A DNA stretch of 7,827 nt from Planctomycetota bacterium (GTDB taxonomy: Bacteria; Planctomycetota; Phycisphaerae; WQYP01): NCBI GenBank assembly GCA_021826605.1, contig JAKAZF010000110.1:1-7827 (forward strand), written 5' to 3'. Both the position numbers and the translations under genes were made by a program. The notes under the pieces were generated by a model that ran no database searches, was not told the origin of the DNA, and was given only the letters and a program-made list of their open reading frames with translations. Each line of letters starts with the position of its first letter. Positions within the stretch are counted from its first letter, which is position 1. Shown piece after piece: positions 1-5,808 of this stretch.

Positions 1-301
1 TGGACTCATGTGTGAGTTCCCATAGCGCCAGGCGCAGGATATTGCGATCTACTGCCGCCAGACGGGTAATAGTCCAGCGGGGGATCAGCCGGGAGGCCCA
101 TTGATCGGCGTCGTTGCGATAGTCCCAGGCTCCGCAGGCCATCCGTGTGGCAAGTTGCCGCACGTCGTTATCATCGGTGGCCTGACTGATAAACGTGGGG
201 AGCATTTGGGCGATGAAAGCATCCCCCTGCACCTCCGCCTGATAAATGGCCTGCAGGGCAATGCGGCGGGATGCGGATCGCTTTTGATTGGTTATATTCA
301 C
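1..301 (-). CDS. nusB: Transcription antitermination factor NusB (3' end outside window)
   Basis: NusB binds boxA RNA together with S10 (NusE) and helps RNA polymerase read through rRNA operons. The visible 100 residues are the N-terminal part of the all-helical NusB fold. An early RRIALQAIYQAE segment matches the family's RR-x-A-hydrophobic-ALYQ start, and near residues 83-98 the stretch TRLAAVDRNILRLALWEL matches the highly conserved VDR-x-ILR-x-A-x-(Y/W)EL motif. The start is taken as GTG at 301, with AGGA six bases upstream; the ATG at 303 is followed at once by TGA in its own frame and cannot be the start. The gene lies 11 nt after the ribH stop, so the two are almost certainly co-transcribed and probably translationally linked. 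ribH-nusB is a common bacterial gene pair. The reading frame runs open off the left edge. Family assignment is confident. Confidence 0.9.
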   Translation of the reverse strand, partial: MNITNQKRSASRRIALQAIYQAEVQGDAFIAQMLPTFISQATDDNDVRQLATRMACGAWDYRNDADQWASRLIPRWTITRLAAVDRNILRLALWELTHES

Positions 302-312
302 ATGATTTCCTG

Positions 313-798
313 TTATATGTTTGCTGCCGGCGGAACTTGTTGAAGCACATCGGACATTTCCATGGCAGCGCAGGCGGCGTTCCAGCCGGTGTTGCCCATT
401 TTTAAGCCCGCGCGATCCATGGCCTGTTCCACAGTATCGGCGGTGATAATACCAAAAATGGTGGGAATGCCGGTGGCCGGCCCGATTTCCGCAATCCCGC
501 GGGCGACTTGTTGGGCGACGTGATCAAAGTGGGCGGTCTGGCCGCGGATGATGCAGCCCAGGCAAATAATGGCGGTAAATTTCCCACTTTTGGCCAACCG
601 ATTGGCGACGGTGGGTATTTCAAAACTGCCCGGCACCCAGATTTTGGTAATCTGCGGGTCGGTTGCGCCATGGCGTAAAAGGGCTTCGACCGCGCCGTCG
701 GCCAGGCGGGCGGTAATTAAGCCGTTAAATTCAGCGGTGATAATGGCATAATGCTGCTGCGGATTAACATTCAACTGACCACGCACTTCTGAAATCAC
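313..798 (-). CDS. ribH: 6,7-dimethyl-8-ribityllumazine synthase
   Basis: This cytosolic enzyme condenses 5-amino-6-ribitylamino-uracil with 3,4-dihydroxy-2-butanone 4-phosphate, the penultimate step of riboflavin synthesis, and usually assembles as pentamers or 60-mers. The 161 residues are a normal full length. Visible motifs are EFNGLI at 23-28 (Phe24 stacks on the pyrimidine in the family), VPGSFEIP at 55-62, GCIIRGQTAHFDHVA at 81-95 with the proposed catalytic His90, and DRAGLKMGN at 128-136 with Arg129 and Lys133. One oddity is GNTG at 135-138, where the family normally reads GNKG. The start is GTG at 798, supported by GGTGGAG about eight bases upstream. No FMN riboswitch (RFN element) pattern was recognised upstream. 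nusB follows directly. Confidence 0.97.
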   Translation of the reverse strand: MISEVRGQLNVNPQQHYAIITAEFNGLITARLADGAVEALLRHGATDPQITKIWVPGSFEIPTVANRLAKSGKFTAIICLGCIIRGQTAHFDHVAQQVARGIAEIGPATGIPTIFGIITADTVEQAMDRAGLKMGNTGWNAACAAMEMSDVLQQVPPAANI

Positions 799-827
799 AG
801 GTACAACTCCACCAAAACAAGTCAGTT

Positions 828-857
828 AGTGTAGCGGTTTGGCAAAAGACAGTCCAA
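828..857 (-). promoter_or_regulatory. Possible ribH promoter
   Basis: On the minus strand TTGGAC (857-852) and TACACT (833-828) are separated by 18 bp, which would start transcription about 20 nt before the ribH GTG. The -10 box matches consensus at four of six positions and the -35 at three. It is weak by sequence but well placed; nothing better was seen between it and the inverted repeat at 915-983. Confidence 0.25.
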
Positions 858-914
858 TTGGATTTCAGGGCTGTGGTGAAGGGGCGTGGCAATATTTCCG
901 GGCATGGCCGAAAT

Positions 915-983
915 AGCACCGTGGTGATAACCCGGTGGTTGATTGGCGGCACTGGATCAACCACCGGATTATCATCCGGTGCT
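915..983. repeat. 69-bp imperfect inverted repeat (REP/MITE-like hairpin)
   Basis: Two arms of 28-29 nt (915-943 and 956-983) are reverse complements apart from a one-base bulge and a few mismatches, around a 12-nt loop (944-955). The inner 18 bp (926-943 with 956-973) pair with a single mismatch. The right arm is itself a hairpin: CACCGGAT at 962-969 and ATCCGGTG at 974-981 around TATC. A palindrome nested in a palindrome between divergent genes is typical of paired REP-type elements or small non-autonomous mobile elements. No transposase or target-site duplication was recognised. It cannot serve as an intrinsic terminator in either direction because no T-run follows it. Confidence 0.7.
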
Positions 984-1209
984 CTACAAATCGTCGCGAC
1001 GGAAGCGGACCTCAACACGATGGTACAGGTGCGCCGCAGATGGGCAAAAAAAGGCACGCCATTCCCCGCCATGACTTGGGCAGGCTCCCGGGCGAAGAGT
1101 TACCGATGGCGGTTTGGAGTGGGAAATAGTGGGAGTGCCTGTACATGGGGCAAATGCAGGGTCGTGACGAGCGTAAATGTCGCTGAAATTGGCCATTTTG
1201 AAAATCCGG
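984..1209. other. Gene-free spacer with no recognised element
   Basis: This stretch lies between the inverted repeat and the upstream region of the first PEP-CTERM gene. Open frames cross it on both strands, but none has a convincing ribosome binding site, family motif or domain. It could hold a decayed gene fragment or simply be spacer. Confidence 0.5.
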
Positions 1210-1269
1210 AAAAATAATTAAAGATTTTTTAGCCTTTCATTTGACTATTAACTTGGAGGGGGTTATACT
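1210..1269 (+). promoter_or_regulatory. Strong sigma-70-type promoter of the first PEP-CTERM gene
   Basis: TTGACT at 1241-1246 and TATACT at 1264-1269 each match consensus at five of six positions, with an ideal 17-bp spacer. The A/T-only tracts at 1210-1230, including AAAAAT and ATTTTT as an inverted pair, sit where an UP element would contact the alpha subunit. Expected transcription start is near 1276, giving a leader of about 200 nt. Spacing and -10 context (GGGTTATACTCC) closely match the promoter of the second paralogue. Confidence 0.8.
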
Positions 1270-1275
1270 CCCTTA

Positions 1276-1475
1276 TTGGAGTAGGTCTGAAGGTGTAGGG
1301 TTTGACAGAAAAATCTGGGGCCCTTAAAAAATAGTGAAGGCTGAAAGCGTTTTCGGTTTTTTGCCTCGCTTTATATTTGGTTTATATATCGCAGGCAAGG
1401 GCGTGCATTTCTGTTGTTGCCAACAGACCGCTTTTGCTCTGAAAGTGTCATTATTTTTTTATGGGAGACCTCACC
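1276..1475 (+). promoter_or_regulatory. Long structured 5' leader of the first PEP-CTERM gene
   Basis: About 200 nt of untranslated RNA is predicted between the promoter and the ATG at 1476. It holds a terminator-like stem, CTGAAA (1341-1346) with TTTCGG (1351-1356), followed by six T at 1357-1362. An overlapping alternative pairs AGGC (1338-1341) with GCCT (1363-1366). Further down, TCTGTTG (1410-1416) and CAACAGA (1421-1427) form a perfect 7-bp hairpin with a TTGC loop. The ribosome binding site GGGAG is at 1463-1467. No known riboswitch class was recognised. The structures could set mRNA stability or allow attenuation; that role is inference. Confidence 0.45.
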
Positions 1476-2201
1476 ATGAAGACCGCAACATTATTCGGAA
1501 TCGCCGCAATGGGCTTGGTAACGGCATCTGCGGGCAATTCGTTTGCCACGCCCGTGTTGCAGGTAACTGTGGGCAGCCACACCGCCACTCCTACGCTCGT
1601 AGCATCCGCGTCCGGCACATATTTCTACGCGGCCAGCGCGACCCCGCTCGCCGGCTTCTCGTGGGACAGTGGTTTTATGCAGGTAAATGCGGCAACCAAC
1701 CAGTTCACGCTTACTTTGAACACCGTAACCAATGGCAATACCGGCTCATCTAACGGAACAATTATGTTTCTTGCGGAAGAAAATATTTCCGATCCTAGCG
1801 CGCTGTCAATGCAAGCATCAGGCACGGCAATTGGAACAAGCGTAACCTCCAATCAAACGGTGGACTTCAACAGTTCCGGCTCATCTAATATTCCCACCGT
1901 CTTGGCATCCCGGGATCCAGGAGCAATGGAATTTAATTCCATGACCTCTCCCAGCAATACCTCCTCATCGGTCAACTATAATTCGACCGGTGCCAACTTG
2001 GCCGCATTCAGTGGCGAGCTAACTGTTATCAATCAGATAACACTGGCTCTTAACCCGACTTCTTCGCTGACGTCAGGAAGTTTGGTCACCAATATCAGCA
2101 ACACCGCCGTTACCACTCCGGAACCAGCGACTTTGGCGCTATTTGCGGTTGGTGGATTGGCCCTTCTGGCGGTTGGACGCCGCAACAAATCGCGGGCCTG
2201 A
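1476..2201 (+). CDS. PEP-CTERM sorting-domain exported protein (first paralogue)
   Basis: This is a secreted or surface-exported protein of 241 residues with unknown specific function. Residues 1-24 form a Sec signal peptide (MKT, hydrophobic core LFGIAAMGLV, likely cleavage SFA/TP). The mature part is rich in Ser, Thr, Asn and Ala, with alternating hydrophobic residues that suggest beta structure and no cysteines. The C-terminus is a classic PEP-CTERM signal: PEP at 215-217, a hydrophobic helix to about 234, then the basic tail RRNKSR. In the family this tail is recognised by a membrane exosortase and the proteins often go with exopolysaccharide production. The ATG at 1476 is preferred because GGGAG lies eight bases upstream; the in-frame ATG at 1461 has no such site. 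The gene is followed by its own terminator and then by a paralogue sharing both termini. Confidence 0.9.
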   Translation: MKTATLFGIAAMGLVTASAGNSFATPVLQVTVGSHTATPTLVASASGTYFYAASATPLAGFSWDSGFMQVNAATNQFTLTLNTVTNGNTGSSNGTIMFLAEENISDPSALSMQASGTAIGTSVTSNQTVDFNSSGSSNIPTVLASRDPGAMEFNSMTSPSNTSSSVNYNSTGANLAAFSGELTVINQITLALNPTSSLTSGSLVTNISNTAVTTPEPATLALFAVGGLALLAVGRRNKSRA

Positions 2202-2227
2202 TATAGCAACTTAAGCAAGACACTTAT

Positions 2228-2262
2228 AAAAGGCCGCCATGATGATTCATGGCGGCCTTTTT
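2228..2262 (+). terminator. Intrinsic terminator of the first PEP-CTERM gene
   Basis: A perfect stem pairs 2232-2242 with 2247-2257 (GGCCGCCATGA and its complement) around the loop TGAT. It is extended by A/T pairs and followed by a T-run at 2258-2262. It begins 26 nt after the stop codon and shows that the two PEP-CTERM genes are separate transcription units. The A-run before the stem could give weak termination on the minus strand as well. Confidence 0.95.
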
Positions 2263-2346
2263 CATGCGCGATACCGGGCGAAATATTTATACATAAATAC
2301 GAATTTTATTCATTAACAAGCGGTATAAGCTGTCCTGCAAAAAACT

Positions 2347-2361
2347 TTAACATTTTGTTAA
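2347..2361. promoter_or_regulatory. Palindromic operator candidate upstream of the second PEP-CTERM gene
   Basis: TTAACA and TGTTAA form a perfect 6-bp inverted repeat with a 3-bp centre, ending seven bases before the -35 box at 2369. A related half, ATTAACAA at 2312-2319, is the exact reverse complement of TTGTTAAT at 2355-2362. Position and symmetry fit a dimeric regulator site. The region is A/T-rich, so chance is a real alternative. No matching 15-bp palindrome was seen before the first paralogue. Confidence 0.35.
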
Positions 2362-2368
2362 TTATTCC

Positions 2369-2397
2369 TTGACATGGCGCTATTATCGGGTTATATT
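2369..2397 (+). promoter_or_regulatory. Near-consensus sigma-70-type promoter of the second PEP-CTERM gene
   Basis: A perfect TTGACA at 2369-2374 and TATATT (five of six) at 2392-2397 flank a 17-bp spacer. Expected start is near 2404, giving a leader of about 187 nt. The -10 context GGGTTATATTCC differs from that of the first paralogue at one base, suggesting the promoter was duplicated along with the gene. Confidence 0.85.
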
Positions 2398-2403
2398 CCA
2401 TAT

Positions 2404-2590
2404 AGGTCTTGGAGAGACTAAGGCGAAAATTCTTGTTTTCGGCATGTTTCCATCAAGGCAGCGATGTAGATGATTTCAGTCTGTCGCATGTAGAAGTAAA
2501 AATGTGATCATAGGTATCCAGCCCGTTGTAGTTCGATGAGCGGCCAATGATCTGAAGTTATTATCTCATCCTTTTATTTTGGAGATGGTT
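2404..2590 (+). promoter_or_regulatory. Long 5' leader of the second PEP-CTERM gene
   Basis: About 187 nt lie between the predicted start and the ATG at 2591, with no convincing leader peptide. GGCGAAAA (2422-2429) pairs with TTTTCGGC (2436-2443) at seven of eight positions. This resembles the GAAA/TTTCGG stem in the first leader, but it is not followed by a T-run. The ribosome binding site is GGAG at 2581-2584, six bases before the ATG. Apart from that stem and TAGGTCT near the 5' end, little primary sequence is shared with the first leader. Confidence 0.4.
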
Positions 2591-3313
2591 ATGAGAAAGT
2601 CAGCACTGTTCGGAATCGCGGCAATGGGATTAGCAACGGTTGGGTGTGCCAGCGCGTTTGCTACGCCTACTCTGAAGATTACCACACCCAGTGGCTCAAC
2701 TACCGAGGCATTCACAGACGTATCCGCAATCCTTGGTGCCGGCTCTTACGCAGCTTTGCCAGGAACTTTCGATGGCTTTTCCTGGGGTGGCATTTTAGAG
2801 AAAATTGGATCGACGCAAGTAACCACCAACCTGACATCGGTTTCCACGTCCAATAGCGGCAACAATACAATTAACTTTGCGGTTTCCGCCAGCGGAATAT
2901 CCGGCACCGGTATTGTATCGATGCAGTCCTCCGGCGGTGTAACGGCAACCGATGCGAGCTCGTTACAAACTGCGGACTTAAATGGTTCGGTATATTCCGC
3001 CGCTTTGGTGTTACTTGGACGACAAGACTCCGGCAGCCTTCCCATGAACTCTGCCAGTAATCCAATGATGCCCTCATCTTCCGTTGCGTTTAATTCCTCC
3101 GGCATGAATTTGACGGGATCCAGCGCTACCTTGACTGTTACCAATTCACTGGCTCTTACACTTGACCCCAGTTCTTCACTAACGGGCGGTCTTTTGACCA
3201 CAAACTTGGGCACCACTACGGTTACCACACCAGAACCCGCTACCGTGGCGCTTTTTGCTCTTGGTGGATTGGCCTTGCTGGTCGGTGCTCGTCGCCGCAG
3301 CTATAAAGCTTGA
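2591..3313 (+). CDS. PEP-CTERM sorting-domain exported protein (second paralogue)
   Basis: This 240-residue protein is a clear paralogue of the preceding gene. Both share LFGIAAMGL in the signal peptide, FATP at 23-26, similar Ser/Thr/Asn-rich interiors, a common SSSV-x-(Y/F)NS(T/S)G-x-NL block, and TVTTPEPAT-type C-termini (18 of the last 27 residues identical). Here PEP is at 214-216, followed by a hydrophobic helix and the basic tail RRRSYK. Signal peptidase I cleavage after AFA is expected. Cys19 makes a poor lipobox (TVGC), so a lipoprotein is unlikely. The ATG at 2591 is chosen because GGAG lies six bases upstream; in-frame ATG 2585 and TTG 2579 overlap or precede that site. Specific function is unknown; export and exosortase handling are inferred from the family. 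Confidence 0.9.
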   Translation: MRKSALFGIAAMGLATVGCASAFATPTLKITTPSGSTTEAFTDVSAILGAGSYAALPGTFDGFSWGGILEKIGSTQVTTNLTSVSTSNSGNNTINFAVSASGISGTGIVSMQSSGGVTATDASSLQTADLNGSVYSAALVLLGRQDSGSLPMNSASNPMMPSSSVAFNSSGMNLTGSSATLTVTNSLALTLDPSSSLTGGLLTTNLGTTTVTTPEPATVALFALGGLALLVGARRRSYKA

Positions 3314-3347
3314 ATAATCCTGGCTGACTGAAGTTTAATAAAGCAAT

Positions 3348-3380
3348 AAAGACCGTCGCATTATCGCGTCGGTCTTTTTT
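3348..3380 (+). terminator. Intrinsic terminator of the second PEP-CTERM gene
   Basis: AAAGACCG (3348-3355) pairs with CGGTCTTT (3369-3376). One mismatch and a CGC/GCG inner pairing follow, and the T-run extends to 3380. It starts 34 nt after the stop codon, leaving this gene as a single-gene transcript. Confidence 0.9.
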
Positions 3381-3450
3381 ATTTGATGCAGAGCACCGTA
3401 TATTCCTATCGTCTTTCCGAAAGCAAACCGGCGATTGAATCCGTTGTGCC

Positions 3451-3467
3451 GCGGGCATCTTGCCTGC
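3451..3467. repeat. Short REP-like palindrome
   Basis: GCGGGCA (3451-3457) and TGCCTGC (3461-3467) form a 7-bp stem with one G-T wobble around TCT. From memory, GC-rich palindromes of this pattern are dispersed between genes in several Verrucomicrobia and Planctomycetes genomes. Only one copy is in this window, so repetition cannot be shown here. It lies in a convergent intergenic gap. Confidence 0.4.
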
Positions 3468-3480
3468 ATTAGAAAGACGT

Positions 3481-3520
3481 AAAAGGCACGCAAGCGATAG
3501 CCGCACTACGCGTGGGCTTT
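3481..3520 (-). terminator. Possible minus-strand terminator of the symporter gene
   Basis: On the minus strand CACGC (3491-3487 on the plus side is its partner) closes a stem with 3510-3514, enclosing a GCG/CGC inner pairing and followed by CCTTTT. The stem is imperfect and the T-run is only four bases. It lies about 50 nt past the symporter stop, where a terminator would be expected. The evidence is moderate to weak. Confidence 0.35.
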
Positions 3521-3568
3521 ATAATCCAATTGCGTCAACGGCCCGGTAGGCAAATAACAGATCCGACA

Positions 3569-5680
3569 TTATTTGTCACCCACTTCAGGAGGGGGTCGAG
3601 TTTCAATAGCCGCCAGCCCCACTTCATCCAGATTGCGATGCCCTACTACCGTGCCGTCATCCAGAGCATTGCGCTGCACGATTTTGAGTCTGGCAAAAAG
3701 CTTTTTCAAATCAAGAATACTGCCCCAGGTAAACCAGACGGTAACGGTAACACCGATGAAAAATTCAATAAACACATAGCCGACATAACTGAAGTTCACC
3801 CACCAGTGCGTGGGCCAGGGATGGATAATATTCCATATCACAATAACAACGAATGCCAGGAACCAGCCAAAGCGGTAGATAAACAGACTCCACGAGATTG
3901 CCAGATCACTGGTTGTGAAGTCCTGCGTAATGCCCATCAGGGCCTTGAGGGATATTTTCCTGGGGATTAAAGCCTTGGCCGCCGCCTCTTCCGGGCTGGC
4001 ATATTGCCCCCGGTGCAACATCTGGTCCAGATTAAACGGCTGTCGATACGTCATAATCGATAGGCCAAGATAAAAACCGATCGCGGTCAGAATTGAAAAA
4101 AACCAGATCCAGTTGCTGTTAAACGGAAAGCGATCCGGGCGTATACTCCAGTTTAATTGCGGCACATGCGCGGAAATGGTCGCCAGCACGCCGCCGACAC
4201 TATGCAGCAATTGCGGATGATCGTGTAACAGCCAGGGGTACAGATACGGCTCCCATGATCGTTGGAGAATAAAACCGCCAATGGTTACCAGCAGACCGCT
4301 GATCATTGCTCCCCAGGCCCCGGCGGCGGTTCCGCGCTTCCAGTAAAAGCCGCCAATGATCGTGGCTCCGGCTCCGGAAAAGATGGCTGCGGCCAAGGCC
4401 AGGAACATCATGATGTACTGTGTTTGTGGGAAGAATGCGCTAAATAAAAAGGCGAACACCGCCACGCCCACCACGGCCGTTCGCAGGGCAAATAGATGCT
4501 GCCGAGTTTCCATGGGTCGCTTGCGCAGCGGCACCACGACATCCTGAATAAATATGCTGCCCCAGGAGTGCATCATGGTAACATCGGTGGATATTTGCGC
4601 AAAGAGCATGATCGCGGCGAACATTCCTTTTACCCCGATTGGCAGCATGAGGCTCAAGGCCACCGGCCCCACCAGCTGTGCGCGAATGGCGGGGTTATGC
4701 ACAGAATGCAGAATGGCGATGACTTTTCCCGCACCCGCCGAATAGAGCGAATAATGCAGAAAACAGAAGGCGCACATAGCGGTAACGGTCAGCAGCAGCG
4801 TGCGGGCCTCATTGCGCCAAGGCCCTAGAATGGCCCCCATTTTCTGCTCATGGGCGTTAATCGCTGCGGACCGGAAACCATAGCCGGCCTGCTGACTTTG
4901 CCAGCCATAGGCGAAACCAAAAATCTGAATCGCCATGTACCAGAAATTGAAGCTGCCAATTTTCGATTCATCAAACGGATTGAACATGGATTCGCCGGCG
5001 GGCCGCTGCAACATGCTGTGCGCTACACTCGACCAATGGAAGGTCATCAGCAGAACCACCACCACCACGATATAAAATATCATGGAAATAAAACCCGCCA
5101 GGCTGTCAACCACCATGGCTGTAAGCTGCCCTCCCATGGCCGTCAATACCACGCCTGGCGTCAGCAAAATCACCATCATAAATAAAAAGCTGGGAACTGC
5201 ATGACCCAATATATGCACCACCGGCGGCAACCCGCAATAATAAATAAAGAACCGCGCCCCCACCGCCGGATAAATTCCGTAAGCCACAATCCCGGATAGA
5301 AATGCCAGCGAACCGGCGAATACGCGAAATGATTTCGAATATCGAATTTCAAAAAACTGCCCCAGGGTCATAACCCGGCTTTCGCGGTACCGGTAAATAA
5401 TAAATCCGGACAGCAGGATAAAAAGCCAGACTGCGTTGTTGGCTAAGATCCAAAAGTTATAAGCCGCAAAACCGGAAACGAAGAAAATTTCGAACTGGCC
5501 AATGACATTGGTAATTCCAAAGACGGCTTCATTACTGGCGGTGGCCACCAGGTAACGCCCAGCCACGCGACTGGCGGACATAAAATCAGCAACGCTACGC
5601 GTATATTTCTGGGTTTTCACGCCGATGATTGCGGTAATCAATACCGGCACCGCCAGCATGATCCAGTCCAGGATTGACAT
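3569..5680 (-). CDS. Sodium:solute symporter family (SSF/SLC5) transporter, long form
   Basis: This is an inner-membrane sodium-coupled transporter; the substrate cannot be read from sequence. It has 703 residues from ATG 5680, chosen because GAGG lies eight bases upstream; an in-frame TTG at 5701 would add seven residues but lacks a site. Hydrophobic segments fill most of 1-550. Family marks are the segment VKTQKYTRSVADFMSASR near 21-38, GGQLTAMVVDSL near 183-194, QISTDVTMMHS near 362-372 (the Ser-Thr pair matches the Na2 site of PutP and vSGLT), and GGFYWKRGTAAGAWGAMISG near 443-462. A soluble linker at about 545-592 is followed by two more membrane helices (about 602-655) and a polar tail, making it longer than the usual 450-550 residues. 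The gene follows cysS on the same strand. Confidence 0.9.
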   Translation of the reverse strand: MSILDWIMLAVPVLITAIIGVKTQKYTRSVADFMSASRVAGRYLVATASNEAVFGITNVIGQFEIFFVSGFAAYNFWILANNAVWLFILLSGFIIYRYRESRVMTLGQFFEIRYSKSFRVFAGSLAFLSGIVAYGIYPAVGARFFIYYCGLPPVVHILGHAVPSFLFMMVILLTPGVVLTAMGGQLTAMVVDSLAGFISMIFYIVVVVVLLMTFHWSSVAHSMLQRPAGESMFNPFDESKIGSFNFWYMAIQIFGFAYGWQSQQAGYGFRSAAINAHEQKMGAILGPWRNEARTLLLTVTAMCAFCFLHYSLYSAGAGKVIAILHSVHNPAIRAQLVGPVALSLMLPIGVKGMFAAIMLFAQISTDVTMMHSWGSIFIQDVVVPLRKRPMETRQHLFALRTAVVGVAVFAFLFSAFFPQTQYIMMFLALAAAIFSGAGATIIGGFYWKRGTAAGAWGAMISGLLVTIGGFILQRSWEPYLYPWLLHDHPQLLHSVGGVLATISAHVPQLNWSIRPDRFPFNSNWIWFFSILTAIGFYLGLSIMTYRQPFNLDQMLHRGQYASPEEAAAKALIPRKISLKALMGITQDFTTSDLAISWSLFIYRFGWFLAFVVIVIWNIIHPWPTHWWVNFSYVGYVFIEFFIGVTVTVWFTWGSILDLKKLFARLKIVQRNALDDGTVVGHRNLDEVGLAAIETRPPPEVGDK

Positions 5681-5764
5681 AGCCATCACCTCGAAGCGCA
5701 AAACCAGCGTTGCTGTGTGCCTGATCTCTGAGACAAATTTCCAAAACCGCCGTAAGGAGATGAA

Positions 5765-5796
5765 TCTTTAACACACCTTGCCAATTATTGCAATAA
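5765..5796 (-). promoter_or_regulatory. Palindrome with weak promoter upstream of the symporter gene
   Basis: TTATTGCAATAA at 5785-5796 is a perfect 12-bp palindrome. Its central TTGCAA (5793-5788 on the minus strand) could act as a -35 box with TAAAGA (5770-5765) as -10 across 17 bp, placing an operator directly over the -35. The box matches are modest (four and three of six). The resulting leader would be about 80 nt. Transcription continuing from cysS is the alternative. Confidence 0.3.
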
Positions 5797-5808
5797 AATT
5801 GCAGAAAA

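Noticed and set aside
799..910. FMN riboswitch upstream of ribH
   Set aside because: The conserved RFN-element segments were not found in the minus-strand leader, and the likely leader is only about 20 nt.
984..1196. Minus-strand open frame of 70 codons
   Set aside because: No ribosome binding site or recognisable domain, Cys/His/Pro-rich random-looking composition, and overlapping open frames in other phases.
858..1217. Plus-strand open frame of 119 codons in the gap before the first PEP-CTERM gene
   Set aside because: It begins with TTG without a ribosome binding site, runs through the inverted repeat, and shows no family motif or plausible fold.
1334..1753. Plus-strand frame crossing the leader into the first PEP-CTERM gene
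   Set aside because: No ribosome binding site at its GTG, and it overlaps out of frame a gene with clear signal peptide and PEP-CTERM tail.
2639..2665. Lipoprotein signal at Cys19 of the second PEP-CTERM protein
   Set aside because: The residues before the cysteine (TVG) are a poor lipobox, the paralogue has no cysteine there, and a normal signal peptidase I site AFA/TP follows.
2746..3228. Minus-strand frame of 160 codons opposite the second PEP-CTERM gene
   Set aside because: It is antisense to a well-supported gene, starts without a binding site and has no recognisable domain; a mirror of the coding bias.
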